Below, piece by piece: positions 25,269 to 33,756 of a stretch of 64,000 nucleotides of DNA. The position numbers and the translations under genes were made by a program. This stretch comes from Duganella sp. 1224 (lineage in GTDB: Bacteria > Pseudomonadota > Gammaproteobacteria > Burkholderiales > Burkholderiaceae_D): assembly GCF_013408245.1 (NCBI RefSeq), contig NZ_JACBYS010000001.1, positions 1,922,001 to 1,986,000 on the forward strand, read 5' to 3'. Position 1 is the stretch's first letter. Each line of letters begins with the position of its first letter. The notes under the pieces are model-generated. The model was not told the DNA's origin. It did no database searches and saw nothing but the letters and a program-made list of their open reading frames with translations.

Positions 25269-26608
25269 CGTGCCCCCGCTGCTTGCAGCCTGGCGATTGC
25301 TTCATTGCGGCGCTTGCGCAGCGTCGGCATCGAAATCTGGTCCAGCGTCGCCAACTGCTGCAACGTGGGCAGCTCGCCGGTGGCCGGGTCCAGCCAGGCG
25401 TCGGGATAGGTGTCATCCGCAGCGCCCAGCAGCTTGTGGTACACGGCCAAGCGGACCGGCAGCGACTCGTCGCGCAACATGCGCACCGTCCAGCTGCCGG
25501 ATTCCTGCGCGGCCCGCGCCATTTCCAGATAGCGGAGGGGCAGGGAAAGACCGGCGGCGCGGGTCTGCTCGGCGAGCAACTCGGCGTCGGTTGGCGCCGG
25601 GTAGTCGCCGTCCGGGGCGGCTGCGGCGGCGGAAGCGGAAGCGGCATCGGCAGCGGCATCGGCGTCCACGTCATCGCCGGCATCCGGCGCGGCGAGGATG
25701 CGGTCCTCGTCGTGCGGCTGGCCGCTGGCCTCCGCCCGCTCGGACTCGCCGATCACGCGCCAGTAGTCTTCCAGCCACAGCGCGGCCTCGCCGGCATCTC
25801 CCTGCCACTCCTCCGCACTGTCCATATTGGCGGACAATTCCTCATAATCGCCGATCTCCGTCAACAGCGACGCAATCTTGTCAGGACTGTTTTTCAGGCT
25901 GGCGAAGCGCTTGGACCTGGTGTGCAAGGGCCCCGGCGCGCCGCCGAACCGCTCCAGCGTCTCGCTCCAGCGAATAATCCATTCGGCCTTGCAGCCGCCG
26001 ATGGTCTTCATCTGCCGCACCTCGATCGGCGTGCCGGCCAGCGGACGGCCAAGTATCGCGCCAACCTGCGCCGCGTGCTGCTCCCATGCCATAAACAGGC
26101 TGGAAATCTCGCGATACGCAGTATCCAGCATCCGGTAGGTGTAAATTTTGTTGGGTGAACAATCCCGTCCAGTGGCGACGATGTAGTTGTCCGCATCGAC
26201 CTTGTCGCGCAAGGTGGCGTACATGTCGTTGACCTTCTTGCGCAGCACACCCTCGGCAGCCGCATCGAGCCAGAAGGCGCCGCTGCGCGCATGTTCGCTG
26301 GCCATGGCGGTGGCGAACGCGTTCCAATACGCAGGTTGCGCCTGCAGTTCGTACAACAGGCCAAGCGACAACTCGCACACGCTCTCGCCGTAGCTATTGC
26401 CCTCCGCCTCGCCACGCGCGGTGCGTGACTGCGCGCGCAGGCACGCCGCTACCGCGTCGGTATAAGCGTCGAGCAGCAGCGCGTACCGCTCGGGGTCGAG
26501 CACCTGGCGCATCTCAATCTGCCGGAAGGCCTGCAACGAGCAAAGTCCCAGCAGCTTGCGCACTTGTTCCCAGCCGTGCTCCTGGTACCGGGTTCCTGGC
26601 AAGCGCAT
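25265..26608 (-). CDS. Hypothetical protein ending in a sigma-region-4-like helix-turn-helix
   Basis: 447 residues from ATG 26608, chosen because AGGA lies 4 nt upstream; an in-frame ATG at 26656 would add 16 residues but has no visible ribosome site. The first about 290 residues are helical and unrecognised. A low-complexity Asp/Ala linker (about 310-335) follows. The last 40 residues read LPTLQQLATLDQISMPTLRKRRNEAIARLQ, which looks like a sigma-70 region 4 helix-turn-helix with a degenerate first helix. It may bind DNA or RNA polymerase to adjust expression of this operon. Coupled to the next gene by a 4-nt overlap. Confidence 0.6.
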   Translation of the reverse strand: MRLPGTRYQEHGWEQVRKLLGLCSLQAFRQIEMRQVLDPERYALLLDAYTDAVAACLRAQSRTARGEAEGNSYGESVCELSLGLLYELQAQPAYWNAFATAMASEHARSGAFWLDAAAEGVLRKKVNDMYATLRDKVDADNYIVATGRDCSPNKIYTYRMLDTAYREISSLFMAWEQHAAQVGAILGRPLAGTPIEVRQMKTIGGCKAEWIIRWSETLERFGGAPGPLHTRSKRFASLKNSPDKIASLLTEIGDYEELSANMDSAEEWQGDAGEAALWLEDYWRVIGESERAEASGQPHDEDRILAAPDAGDDVDADAAADAASASAAAAAPDGDYPAPTDAELLAEQTRAAGLSLPLRYLEMARAAQESGSWTVRMLRDESLPVRLAVYHKLLGAADDTYPDAWLDPATGELPTLQQLATLDQISMPTLRKRRNEAIARLQAAGAR

Positions 26609-26689
26609 AAATTCCTGTAAGTGAGGGTAAATCAAAAGGCTTTTCAAGAATGCCATAAAAAGGCGGTTTGCATTATCCCGTTTACAAGG

Positions 26690-29600
26690 CTATTTCCCCT
26701 TCTGTTCACCGTTCTGCGCGGCCAGCGTGGACAGGATGGCGGCGATGACCGGCGCCGCATGTTCGCCGCCGGTGGCGTCGGAATGGCTGACGAAGGCAGC
26801 CATGGCGAGGCGGTGACGCTGGCCGGGCAGGCTGCCCGCCTCCAGCCAGCCGGTGAACCAGACGGTGGCCGTGTCGTCGCCGGTGGGCGCGGTGCCGGTC
26901 TTGCCATACAGGCCGGGACGCACAGCGGCCAGCGCGGCGCCGCGGAAGGCGCCGGCGCCGGTGCCGACATCGACCACGCCTTTCATGCCGGCCTTGATGC
27001 GGTCCAGGCGGATGCCAAGCGGCGCGGCGGTCGGCGTGGCGGCGTCGCGGCCATCCAGCGACAGCAGCATGCGCGGCGTAACCACCCTGCCCTGTCCCAC
27101 CGTCGCCGAGGCCAGCGCCATTTGCAGCGGTGTGACCTGCATGCGCAGGCCGATGGACATCTGGCGCAGCTCGTGGCGGGTATGAATCGGGTCCATGTGG
27201 GCGGGCGTCGATTGCAGCGCGTCCCAGGTGCGCCAGGTGTAATCGGCTGGCAGCAGGCCGCCGTCGAGGCGCTGCGCCTGCTCGAAGCCCAGCCGGTGGG
27301 CGGCGGCCACGATGGGCCGCACCGAGTCCAGCGCATCGGCGTCGAGCGCCTGCAGGTCGGGCGCGCCGCCGTCCGGGCGGCCGAACAGGCTGCGGTCACT
27401 CAGTTCGCCGGACCAGGCAAACCAGGTATTCAGGCTGTAGGTCAAGGCTTGCGCCAGTCCGAGGCGGCCTTCCTGCGCGCGGCGGTCCAGGCTTTGTTCG
27501 CGGTAGTTGGTGATGTGGGCGAGGCGCGGGTTGAGGGGATAGCTGGCGGCGTCGGTCTGGAAGCCGTAGCCGCGTTGCGCGGCCAGGCGGTTGATGGCTT
27601 GCAGCGGCATGCCGCCGAGCAGCGCGTCGATTTGCGGATCGCTTTGGGCGGCCAGTTCCAGGCCGAGCGCGCTGACCACCTTGAAGGTGGAGCCGGGGCT
27701 CTGGTGGGCGCCGCCGTCGTGCTGCAGGGCCGGCAGGCGCAATGGGCTGCGCGCGGGGCTGGTGCGGTCGAAGTCGCGCACTTCGGCCCAGTTGGCGGGG
27801 CTGACGTCGCCCGCGCCGGCGCCTGCGGCGGCGAGGATGTCGCCGGTTTCGGTGTCAAGGATAACCAAGCCCGCGTGGCGGCCTTCGGGCGCAGGCTGGC
27901 TGCCGGCGCAGCGGCCGGCTTCCCAGCGGCCGCGGTGCATGGCGACGCAGTCCAGCACGCGCTGGCTGAGGGCTTGTAGCGGCAGGTCGAGCGTCAGCGT
28001 CGCGTTGATGGGGCCTTGGGGCGCGGGCAGGCGGGCGAGCATGCCCGCGATGCTGTTGACGTGCTCGGTGCTGACGCCGAGCAGCGGCGCCAGGCCCGCT
28101 TCCACTGCCGATTCGCTTGGTGTGCCGTCGGCCCAGAGCGCGGTGCCGTTACGGTCTTGCAGCTGGACCGGTGATGGCGCGCTGGCGCGGTTGGCGGTGT
28201 TGTCGCTCTGGGTCAGCGCTTGCCAGATCAGGCGGCCGTTTGCCACGCGCAGGTGGCGGTATTTTTGATCTTCCGGTGTGTTGAAGTCGAGTGGCTGCAC
28301 GTCGAGCTGGATGGTGCGGGCGCCGGCTTGCAGCGTCAGGGCGATTTGTTGGACGTCGTTGCTATTGGCGCAGGAGCGGCCGGTGCACGCTGGCGAGAAT
28401 TGGGCGCTGGCGCCGCTGATGCCGCTGCCGACGCGGCCGGCGATCAGCAGGTGCAGGACTTCGCCGCCGCTGGCGGTGCGCGGCAGGGTGAGTGTGAGGT
28501 GGACGACCGGGCCGTTCTGGCCTGGTGCCTGGGCGTCAGCGGCTTGCGGCCAGCGGGCGACGCGCGTCCAGGGCTGCCAGCCTTGTGGCAGTGTGGCGAA
28601 CAGGCGGGATGCGGCGACTGGCATCTGGGTGGTGGTGGCGATCATCATCGGCGCGTTGTTGGCGGCGTTGGATGCGCCGCCGGTGCTGGCGTTCCAGTCC
28701 GGCGTGAGGTTGTCCGGGGCTTTGATGCGCCAGGCCAGCAGGCGACGTTCGCTGTTGTAGATGTCGATTTGCTGGCGGACGTAGGCGCCGTCGGCCTGGT
28801 AGTACAGGCGTTTGAAGAGTTTTTTGGTGGCGGCGCCGGGGGCGACCTGCTTCCAGTTGCTGAGTTCTGCGGCGCGGTCGGCGGATGGCGCGGCTTGCCA
28901 TTGCGGCAGGTCGCGCGGGGCGATCTCGATGGCGCCATTGGCGGTGAGGCGGATCAGGCCTTGGGCTTGCAGGGCTTCGAACAGCGATTGGTCTTCCAGC
29001 GGGGCGGGGGCGGCGTTGGGGACTTGGTACTGGCCGGGAGCCAGGTAGGCGGTGACGGCGCGGTCGTGCGCGGGAAAGGCGGCCACCAAGGCGGGCGTGG
29101 CGGCGCCAGGCAGCACGGCGCTAATCGGCGATGAGGCGGTGGCGAGCGGCGATGTGATGCCGGCGGGCGATGGAGTGGCGGGACGGTACATTTGCACCAG
29201 CAGTTCGCCGGCCTGTGGGCACATGGCGTTGGCGCGGCGTTCGATGCGCAAGGCGGAGTTGGCGCCCCATAATAGCCATCCTTGCTGGCGCAGCGCGACC
29301 TGGCCGGTGGCGCCCTGCTCGATCTGGCCGAAGCTGGCGTCGCTGAGCCAGCGGGCGTCGCCCTGCCGCGCGCGCCAGCTGAGTTTCAGCGGTTCGCTGG
29401 ACGGATCGGTGAAGTCGGCGCGGGCCGTGCCTTCGATGTCGATTTCGGGCATGGCGTCGCTGGCGGCGGTGCGGTCTGCTACCAGCAGGACGTTGCGCAG
29501 CGAGATCTGGACGCTGGCGTCCTGGTTACGCGCGACCCAGCGTGCGACGTCGTCGAAGCGGTAGCCGAGGCGCAGCGGCAGCAGGCGTGGGTCGCCGGGT

Positions 29601-30232
29601 CCGCGCATCTGGCTGCACAGGTCCACGCGCACTGGCGGCGCGGCCCGCAGGCCGGAGACGATCAGCAGCGAACCGCCCGGGTGCAGGCTGGCACTGACGC
29701 CCGGCTGCCCGGGCACCTCGAAGCGGATGCCCGGCAGGACGTTCTGGTAGGCGTTGGCGGCACGCACGTTGGCGGCGGATTGCGGCGTGCTGGCGGTGGA
29801 CGCGGCCAGATGGCGCGCATGGCCGGCAATCAGGGCGCCGCCGCCTAGCGTCGCTACCACCCCTGCAATCGCTATCCAGACCACACGCGCGGGGAGCACG
29901 CGGCGACCGTGGGTCGGCACGGTGCGGCTGGCGTATGGTGGCGCAGCGCCTGCGGCGTGTGACGCTATGCCAGCGGCATGTGGGGGCGAACCCGACGCGG
30001 ACGATGACGGCGATGCCGGTGCCGGTGCCGATGGCGATGGCGATGGCGATGGCGATGGCGATGGCGATGATGGTGCATGATCGGCGCGCGGCGCGTGGTA
30101 AGACGACACCAGCGTCATGGCCGGACGTCCGTGCTGTCCTGCGCGTTGTCCGGCGCGCAGGTTGGCGCTGCGGCGGCGGTCGCGGCGGCGCGCGTGCCAG
30201 GCTTGCAGAATGGTGCTGAAGAATCGCGGCAT
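26690..30232 (-). CDS. Large class B penicillin-binding-protein-like transpeptidase
   Basis: 1180 residues from ATG 30232 (GAGGGG 4 nt upstream); a later ATG near 30117 is possible. An Arg-rich N-terminus and Ser/Pro repeat precede one membrane helix (VVWIAIAGVVATLGGGALIAG), so the rest is periplasmic. About 700 residues of unrecognised beta-rich sequence come before the transpeptidase domain. That domain has all three active-site motifs: STFK with Ser848, SLN with Ser933, and KTG with Lys1111. The family cross-links peptidoglycan stems. It is the first gene of the minus-strand operon and the natural partner of the SEDS protein at 5648-8206. Most class B PBPs have 550-750 residues, so the extracytoplasmic insert is unusual. 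Confidence 0.88.
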   Translation of the reverse strand: MPRFFSTILQAWHARRRDRRRSANLRAGQRAGQHGRPAMTLVSSYHAPRADHAPSSPSPSPSPSPSPSAPAPASPSSSASGSPPHAAGIASHAAGAAPPYASRTVPTHGRRVLPARVVWIAIAGVVATLGGGALIAGHARHLAASTASTPQSAANVRAANAYQNVLPGIRFEVPGQPGVSASLHPGGSLLIVSGLRAAPPVRVDLCSQMRGPGDPRLLPLRLGYRFDDVARWVARNQDASVQISLRNVLLVADRTAASDAMPEIDIEGTARADFTDPSSEPLKLSWRARQGDARWLSDASFGQIEQGATGQVALRQQGWLLWGANSALRIERRANAMCPQAGELLVQMYRPATPSPAGITSPLATASSPISAVLPGAATPALVAAFPAHDRAVTAYLAPGQYQVPNAAPAPLEDQSLFEALQAQGLIRLTANGAIEIAPRDLPQWQAAPSADRAAELSNWKQVAPGAATKKLFKRLYYQADGAYVRQQIDIYNSERRLLAWRIKAPDNLTPDWNASTGGASNAANNAPMMIATTTQMPVAASRLFATLPQGWQPWTRVARWPQAADAQAPGQNGPVVHLTLTLPRTASGGEVLHLLIAGRVGSGISGASAQFSPACTGRSCANSNDVQQIALTLQAGARTIQLDVQPLDFNTPEDQKYRHLRVANGRLIWQALTQSDNTANRASAPSPVQLQDRNGTALWADGTPSESAVEAGLAPLLGVSTEHVNSIAGMLARLPAPQGPINATLTLDLPLQALSQRVLDCVAMHRGRWEAGRCAGSQPAPEGRHAGLVILDTETGDILAAAGAGAGDVSPANWAEVRDFDRTSPARSPLRLPALQHDGGAHQSPGSTFKVVSALGLELAAQSDPQIDALLGGMPLQAINRLAAQRGYGFQTDAASYPLNPRLAHITNYREQSLDRRAQEGRLGLAQALTYSLNTWFAWSGELSDRSLFGRPDGGAPDLQALDADALDSVRPIVAAAHRLGFEQAQRLDGGLLPADYTWRTWDALQSTPAHMDPIHTRHELRQMSIGLRMQVTPLQMALASATVGQGRVVTPRMLLSLDGRDAATPTAAPLGIRLDRIKAGMKGVVDVGTGAGAFRGAALAAVRPGLYGKTGTAPTGDDTATVWFTGWLEAGSLPGQRHRLAMAAFVSHSDATGGEHAAPVIAAILSTLAAQNGEQKGK
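30030..30065. repeat. Six tandem 6-bp units in the transpeptidase gene
   Basis: Six exact copies of GATGGC on the plus strand (GCCATC on the coding strand) encode a Ser-Pro repeat in the cytoplasmic N-terminal tail. Copy-number changes keep the frame, so this could vary tail length. Confidence 0.9.
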
Positions 30233-30419
30233 AAGCCCCTCACGCTGGTGGACGGTATCTGCCAGCCTTAGCCGAGGGGCAAGGAAAAGCGGCCATCGCG
30301 CCAAAATGCATTTCGGGCCGCAAAAGCTGCGGCTCGTCGCAATCCCGGTGCGCCTTGCGGGGGCTTTGGATACAGTGACTACATCGAAACTCAATTCAAC
30401 CACCGCAAGGAGAGACAAC

Positions 30420-30653
30420 ATGAACGTCCTGAAAAACTTTGAAGCCATCTTCGTCGTCACCGTCGCCCTGGCTTGCGCCGCTGTGTACTCGGTCGAAACC
30501 GCACCTGTCGCCACCGCCGCTTCGGCCTCCGGCATGCAAGTCGTGGTGGTCAGCGCCAAGCGCATGACGCAAGAGCAAAAGCTGCAGTCGCTGCTGGAAG
30601 AACGCGCCACCACCATGGCCGCCGACAGCACCGTCAAAGCGAGCAAAATTTGA
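30420..30653 (+). CDS. Small protein with N-terminal membrane or signal segment
   Basis: 77 residues starting at ATG 30420 with AAGGAG 8 nt upstream. An N-terminal hydrophobic segment (AIFVVTVALACAAVYSV) is followed by an Ala/Ser linker, MQVVVVSAKRMTQEQK and a short helix. Divergent from the transpeptidase gene; the 187-bp gap between them must hold both promoters, though no clear consensus is visible. Function unknown. Confidence 0.7.
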   Translation: MNVLKNFEAIFVVTVALACAAVYSVETAPVATAASASGMQVVVVSAKRMTQEQKLQSLLEERATTMAADSTVKASKI

Positions 30654-30869
30654 GCGCCCGCATCCCCTTCGCCTGGACGCCCGGCCACGCCGTCGCGTAA
30701 CAGGCGAAGCTTCCCCGCCGGCGCCACTCTGTTCGCCACCGCACACAGCCTCCACGCAGCTTTGTGTCATATGTAAAAAGTTGCATCATCCGGCACGCAC
30801 CGTTGCCGCACTTGATATAGTTCATTCCAAGCGCAACAGACAGCGCAGATAACAACGGAGGACTACATC

Positions 30870-31607
30870 ATGATCAAGCCTATTTTTGCCACCGCCATGC
30901 TTGCGCTGAGCGCTGCGGCTTTCGCCCCATCCATCGCCTCCGCACAAGTCGGCGTCAGCGTCGTGATCGGCAATGCGCCGCCTCCCGCGCGCTATGAAGT
31001 CGTGCCCGCGCCGCGCCGCGGCTATGTCTGGGCGCCTGGTTATTGGAACTGGGACGGCCACCGCCACGTATGGTACGGCGGCCACTGGGAACGTGAACGC
31101 ATCGGCAGCACCTGGCGTCCCGCGAACTGGGTGCGCGACGGCGGCGGCTGGCGTTTCGACCCCGGCGGCTGGTACGTCGTCGACGGCCCGTCCCGCGTGG
31201 ACTACATCACCGTCGCGCCGCCACCGCCGCGCTATGAGGTGGTGCCAGCACCGCGCCCAGGCTACATCTGGTCGCCCGGCTACTGGGACTGGCGCGATAA
31301 CCGCCATGTCTGGATCGGCGGTAACTGGATCGTCTCGCGCCCTGGCTACGTCTACACGCAACCACGCTGGTCGCAGCGCGACGGCCACTGGTATCGCGAA
31401 GAGGCGCGCTGGGAGCGCGGCCCGAACGGTGACCGTGACCACGACGGCATCCCCAACCGCTACGACCATCGCGACAACCGCTTCGACAACCGTGGCCGCG
31501 GTGACCGCGATCACGACGGCATCCCGAACCGCTATGACCGCGACCGCGATGGCGACGGCGTCCCCAACCGCTACGACCATCACCCCGACAACCGTCGCCG
31601 CGATTGA
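30870..31607 (+). CDS. YXWGXW-repeat envelope protein with Asp-rich repeats
   Basis: 245 residues. A signal peptide ending near ASAQ is followed by two long repeats ([17 protein letters not shown]....HVW.GG.W) typical of the YXWGXW family, then a tail with three copies of a [11 protein letters not shown]-like unit resembling thrombospondin type 3 calcium-binding repeats. Probably an outer-membrane or periplasmic protein. ACGGAGG lies upstream of the ATG. The stop abuts the start of the RNase H-like gene (TGATG). Confidence 0.85.
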   Translation: MIKPIFATAMLALSAAAFAPSIASAQVGVSVVIGNAPPPARYEVVPAPRRGYVWAPGYWNWDGHRHVWYGGHWERERIGSTWRPANWVRDGGGWRFDPGGWYVVDGPSRVDYITVAPPPPRYEVVPAPRPGYIWSPGYWDWRDNRHVWIGGNWIVSRPGYVYTQPRWSQRDGHWYREEARWERGPNGDRDHDGIPNRYDHRDNRFDNRGRGDRDHDGIPNRYDRDRDGDGVPNRYDHHPDNRRRD

Positions 31608-32272
31608 TGGACCATCCCGCGTTTGACACGCTGGCCACGGCCGCCTACAAGGGCGAGCGCGTGGCCGCGCGCCGTCTGGCCGCGCGCATGCAGTTGAGCG
31701 AGGCGCAGGCCTTGCTGCAGGTGCTGACACTGGCCGCCGGCGCGCCGGGCCTCGCGCATCTGCTGGCCGAACGGGAGTCGCTGCGCCAGCGCGACGTCGC
31801 GCGGCGCCAGGCCAGACAGGCGGCCGGCGCGCACAAGCTGGCACTGCGCAAGGCCGGCTTGCAGCCGTCCGACGCCGCGTGGCGCGGCTGGTTCGATGGC
31901 TCGGCGCATCCGAATCCGGGCCAGATCGGCATCGGCGCCCTGCTCTGCGGGCCGGACGGGCAACGCGTCGAAATCAGCCGCCGCGCCGGCCATGGCAGCA
32001 GCAGCGACGCCGAGTATCTGGCGCTGACGGCGCTGCTGGAAGCGGCGCGCGCGCATGGCGCGCATGACCTGGTGGTGTACGGCGACAGCCAGGTGGTGGT
32101 CAACGACGTCAATCTCGGCGCGGCGCGCGGCGCCAAGGGCATGGATGCGCATCGCGCGCGCGTGGTGTCGCTGATGGCGGCGCTGGGCGGCGTGCAACTG
32201 CGCTGGGTGCCGCGTCACCGCAACGGCGACGCCGACCGGCTGTCGCAACAGGCCGCGGCCGCGCCAGCCTGA
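31607..32272 (+). CDS. RNase HI-family protein with N-terminal helical extension
   Basis: 221 residues from ATG 31607, which shares one base with the preceding stop codon. Residues about 95-215 are an RNase H fold: WFDGSAHPNPG (first catalytic Asp), SSDAEYLALTALL (Glu), VVYGDSQVVVNDV (Asp) and PRHRNGDADRLS (His/Asp). These residues coordinate two Mg ions for cleavage of RNA in RNA/DNA hybrids. The first about 90 residues are an Arg/Ala-rich helical region not present in RnhA. It could be a reduced-activity or specialised homologue of the RNase HI/YpdQ type. Confidence 0.88.
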   Translation: MDHPAFDTLATAAYKGERVAARRLAARMQLSEAQALLQVLTLAAGAPGLAHLLAERESLRQRDVARRQARQAAGAHKLALRKAGLQPSDAAWRGWFDGSAHPNPGQIGIGALLCGPDGQRVEISRRAGHGSSSDAEYLALTALLEAARAHGAHDLVVYGDSQVVVNDVNLGAARGAKGMDAHRARVVSLMAALGGVQLRWVPRHRNGDADRLSQQAAAAPA

Positions 32273-32273
32273 G

Positions 32274-32849
32274 TCAGCGCATCAAAAACGCCAGCAGTGC
32301 GGCGAGGTCGCGTTCCAGCGCGTCCGGCGCGGCCTCGGTCAGCGCCGGCAGCTCGACGATCTGCCGCATCAGCTGGACGCCGGCAATCAGCGCCAGCACC
32401 ATGCCGGCGGTCTGGCCGGCATCGCGCGCCGGCAGCAGTTGCATCAACGGCGGCAAAAAATGCTGCTCGATTTTTTTGCGCAGGATGGCCGCCGCCTGCG
32501 AGTCGTTGGCGGAGCGCAGCATGATGAGGAAGCCGTCCATTGGCGTGGCATGCGGCGTGGTCTTGCCAACCAGTGCCACGGCGAGCGCGTGGCACAACGC
32601 CTGCCGGTCGCGCGCCGACGCCAGCGTCTCCGGTCGCAAGATGCCCGGCGCAGAAAACGCGGCATCCACCACCTCTTCAAACAATCCCTCTTTCGAGCCG
32701 AAATAGCGATTGATCAGCATGGCCGTCACGCCGGCCTGCTCGGCGATCTCGCGCACACCGGCCGCGTAGCCGGACTGGGTGAACGCATCGCGCGCCGCCG
32801 CCAGAATGGCTTGCCGTGTCGCCGCCCCTTTTTTCCCCAAAGCTTTCAT
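32274..32849 (-). CDS. TetR/AcrR-family transcriptional regulator
   Basis: 191 residues from ATG 32849 (AGGTG 9 nt upstream). The N-terminal helix-turn-helix is clear: RQAILAAARDAFTQSGYAAGVREIAEQAGVTAMLINRYFGSKEGLF. The ligand-binding C-terminus is variable, as usual. It is divergent from the SDR gene, with a strong palindrome in the 88-bp gap. The likely role is repression of itself and the SDR gene until an unknown ligand binds. Confidence 0.93.
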   Translation of the reverse strand: MKALGKKGAATRQAILAAARDAFTQSGYAAGVREIAEQAGVTAMLINRYFGSKEGLFEEVVDAAFSAPGILRPETLASARDRQALCHALAVALVGKTTPHATPMDGFLIMLRSANDSQAAAILRKKIEQHFLPPLMQLLPARDAGQTAGMVLALIAGVQLMRQIVELPALTEAAPDALERDLAALLAFLMR

Positions 32850-32896
32850 TTGCAAACACCTGTATACATTTTCAGGACGAGAGTCTATAGTATCCA

Positions 32897-32920
32897 AAAA
32901 TTCTACATGTGTAGAATTTT
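32897..32920. promoter_or_regulatory. Probable TetR operator
   Basis: Perfect 11-bp inverted repeat (AAAATTCTACA and TGTAGAATTTT) around a 2-bp centre, 17 bp before the SDR ATG and 47 bp before the TetR ATG. Size and symmetry suit a TetR dimer, and the position would block transcription both ways. Confidence 0.75.
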
Positions 32921-32937
32921 AAATCTGGGGAAAATGA

Positions 32938-33735
32938 ATGGACTTGCAACTCAATCAAAAACGGGCACTGGTGACGGGTTCGACCACCGGCTTGGGCGAG
33001 GCGATCGCCCGGCAGCTGGCGGCAGAAGGCGTGTCAGTGGTGATCCATGGCCGTGACGCGGGCCGCGCGCAAACGGTGGCCGACAGCATCCGCCAGGCCG
33101 GCGGCCGTGCCGACATCGCCCTCGGCGACCTGGCCAGCGACGCCGGCGCGGACGCCGTGGTCGCGCAGGCACTGGCGGGCGGCACGATCGACATCCTGGT
33201 CAACAACGCCGGCTACTACCATCACCTGAACTGGACCACCGCCCTGCCCGACACCTGGATCGACACCTACCAGGTCAATGTGCTGTCCGCGGTGCGGATG
33301 ATTCAACGGCTGGTGCCGGCGATGCGCGAACGGGGCTGGGGACGCGTGATCCAGATCGGCGGCGGCCTGGCCAGCCAGCCGATCCCGATGCAGCCGGACT
33401 ACAATGCCTCGCTGGCGGCGCGCCACAACCTGGCGGTGTCGCTGGCGCGTGACCTGAAGAACACCGGCGTCACCTCCAACACCGTGGCGCCGGGCGCGAT
33501 CCTGGTGCCGGCGGTGAAGCAGCTGCTGGAGAAGATGGCGCCGCAACGGGGCTGGGGCAGCACGTGGGAGGAGATCGAGCGAGGCTGCGTGCGCGACCTG
33601 GTGCCGAATGACGTGGGCCGCCTTGGCCGGCCGGAGGAAATCGCCGCCGCCGTCGCCTACCTCGCCAGCCCGCTGGCGGCCTACGTCAGCGGCGCCACCT
33701 TGCGCGTGGACGGCGGCACGATCCGCTCGGTGTAA
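32938..33735 (+). CDS. SDR-family protein with altered catalytic motif
   Basis: 265 residues. The N-terminal NAD(P)-binding motif TGSTTGLGEAIA and the NNAG motif (DILVNNAGYY) identify a classical short-chain dehydrogenase/reductase. The usual YxxxK active site reads YNASL, so the lysine is replaced by leucine, and the usual serine region reads IQIGGGLAS. The enzyme may be inactive as a standard oxidoreductase or use other residues. CTGGGG lies upstream of the ATG. Controlled, by position, by the divergent TetR regulator. Confidence 0.88.
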   Translation: MDLQLNQKRALVTGSTTGLGEAIARQLAAEGVSVVIHGRDAGRAQTVADSIRQAGGRADIALGDLASDAGADAVVAQALAGGTIDILVNNAGYYHHLNWTTALPDTWIDTYQVNVLSAVRMIQRLVPAMRERGWGRVIQIGGGLASQPIPMQPDYNASLAARHNLAVSLARDLKNTGVTSNTVAPGAILVPAVKQLLEKMAPQRGWGSTWEEIERGCVRDLVPNDVGRLGRPEEIAAAVAYLASPLAAYVSGATLRVDGGTIRSV

Positions 33736-33756
33736 CAGCGGCGGCAATGCGCTGGC

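Noticed and set aside
26621-27979. Plus-strand open frame opposite the transpeptidase active-site region
   Set aside because: The minus strand carries STFK, SLN and KTG in one frame; the plus frame has only Gly/Ala/Arg-rich sequence.
30030-30065. Short tandem repeat considered as a CRISPR or origin iteron
   Set aside because: Units are 6 bp, contiguous, without spacers, and encode a Ser-Pro tail in frame.
30233-30739. N-terminal extension of the transpeptidase gene up to 30739
   Set aside because: It would run through the divergent small gene and its ribosome site; the start at 30232 has GAGGGG at the right distance and leads to the membrane helix.
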